Part shown: positions 63,360 to 64,000 of the stretch, in pieces
How the letters are laid out: each line of letters begins with the position of its first letter
Position numbering within the stretch: the first letter of the stretch is position 1
NCBI RefSeq assembly: GCF_910589235.1
Contig: NC_060969.1
Location: 3,459,115 to 3,523,114 of the forward strand
DNA: 64,000 nucleotides
Direction: 5' to 3'
DNA from: Vespa crabro
Taxonomy: Eukaryota > Arthropoda > Insecta > Hymenoptera > Vespidae
Position numbers and translations under genes: made by a program
Notes under the pieces: generated by a model
The model's input: the letters and a program-made list of their open reading frames with translations, nothing else
Database searches by the model: none
Told to the model about the DNA's origin: nothing

Positions 63360-63554
63360 AGCGGATTAGGTGTATAGAAAATGGTAATTACATGGTAACC
63401 ATGGTATGTTCACTTCGATTCGATCGCTTCTTGCCCATTGAAAGGGGTCCAGGATTCCGGCGGAGCAAAGAACAGGAGTCAATGCGACGAGGAGCAAAAT
63501 GGTTACTCCTGCGACCTCGGAGACGTCGTATTTACTCGTATCGCTCCTCCTCAT
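59953..63554 (-). CDS. Secreted pancreatic-type triacylglycerol lipase with C-terminal PLAT domain
   Basis: This is an extracellular neutral lipase of the pancreatic lipase family (AB-hydrolase fold) that releases fatty acids from glycerolipids. I read nine minus-strand exons: 63554-63392, 63152-62998, 62910-62791, 62686-62540, 62364-62136, 61351-60929, 60712-60586, 60490-60284 and 60031-59953. All join in phase, giving about 549 residues. A signal-type hydrophobic stretch (VTILLLVALTPVLCSAG) lies at ~17-33. RCYEELGCL and RPLNIFPLPREVINT match the mature N-terminus of the family. The catalytic triad is Ser211 in GHSLG, Asp235 in TGLDPAEP and His326 in CNHVRA. The PLAT/lipoxygenase-like domain follows (HYRITINLA, to about residue 520). 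The last exon (ending FVDNC) is the least certain: it was chosen because its acceptor and phase fit. Function in this animal (digestive, yolk or fat body) cannot be told. Confidence 0.92.
63305..63351. repeat. TA dinucleotide run in lipase intron 1
   Basis: About 23 TA units lie in the first intron of the lipase gene, about 40 bases from the splice donor of exon 1. Confidence 0.85.
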
Positions 63555-64000
63555 CCTGAAGAAAAAAAGAGAAAAAAAAAAAAAAAAAAAGAAAAGGACG
63601 AATGTTAAATTTCATTCCGTATCAATTATTATTTCACTTCTTTCTTTTTATTTTCTTTAAAGAATTAAGAATAATGATATTAGTTCAGTATTATTGTAAG
63701 AACAAAGAATCATATCGATCATGTATGAAAGTAATAATTTTCTTTTTCCTTAAACTTGACAATGATATTGTTTTTATTTTAATGAGATAATGTGCCTTAG
63801 GATTTTTAAGAGATTTTTTTTAATTTTTCTTTTTTCTTTTTTTTTTTTTTTTTTTTTTTTCTTTTATTCAACACAAAAATGACACCCTTCAATTCTATTG
63901 ATATTTTTTCAAAAGTATCTTCACGAAGATTCTTTCTTTGTTCTTTTTTTGCTTTTTTTTTTTCCTTTTTTGTTTCTTTTCCACTTATTTTTCTTTCCCT
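63555..64000. other. Upstream flank of the lipase gene
   Basis: This is AT-rich sequence with A and T runs (63563-63590, ~63838-63860). It should include the lipase promoter and 5' untranslated region. The open frame at 63602-63790 shows no family resemblance. Confidence 0.45.

Overview
This window looks like nuclear DNA from an insect, most probably an aculeate hymenopteran (wasp, ant or bee). The basis is AT-rich sequence crowded with homopolymers and TA, TTA and AG microsatellites, small spliceosomal introns (mostly 60-500 bases), single-copy animal genes and insect-type gene families. The taxon is an inference; no marker in the window decides it. Exon models below were read by hand from GT/GC-AG sites, continuous phase and known family sequence.

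Layout. 1-2.3 kb: gene-free AT-rich DNA. 2.3-18.6 kb, minus strand: two tandem fatty acid transport protein genes (FATP/SLC27A) with almost the same intron phases and exon lengths, separated by a spacer holding a small terminal-inverted-repeat element. 20.5-24.4 kb: a head-to-head pair, TRMT6 (tRNA m1A58 methyltransferase non-catalytic subunit, yeast GCD10) and EIF2B3 (eIF2B gamma, yeast GCD1). 24.5-38.0 kb: a gene-free repeat island. It holds two copies of a GC-richer element built of short hairpin modules, a duplicated ~364-base unit, 1.5 kb of unassigned DNA, and an array of about 24 copies of a ~304-base satellite with higher-order structure. 38.3-45 kb, plus strand: RpL37, an MPV17L2-like gene and RCC2. 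46.4-49.4 kb, minus strand: a small protein with a Dpy-30-like motif, a putative tiny transmembrane protein, and Rab18. 51.1-56.8 kb, plus strand: the Rho GTPase-activating protein vilse/ARHGAP39. 56.8-59.9 kb: microsatellite-rich DNA. 60-63.6 kb, minus strand: a secreted pancreatic-type triacylglycerol lipase.

How the genes relate. Most are unrelated housekeeping genes. Three sets stand out: the FATP tandem duplicates (lipid uptake and acyl-CoA activation), the divergent TRMT6/EIF2B3 pair (both needed for initiator-tRNA and eIF2-dependent translation initiation), and the compact minus-strand cluster Rab18 / tiny membrane protein / Dpy-30-like protein. The least explained parts are the hairpin-module element (24.5-28.4 kb), the satellite ending about 300 bases from the RpL37 start, and the two small genes at 46.4-47.6 kb.
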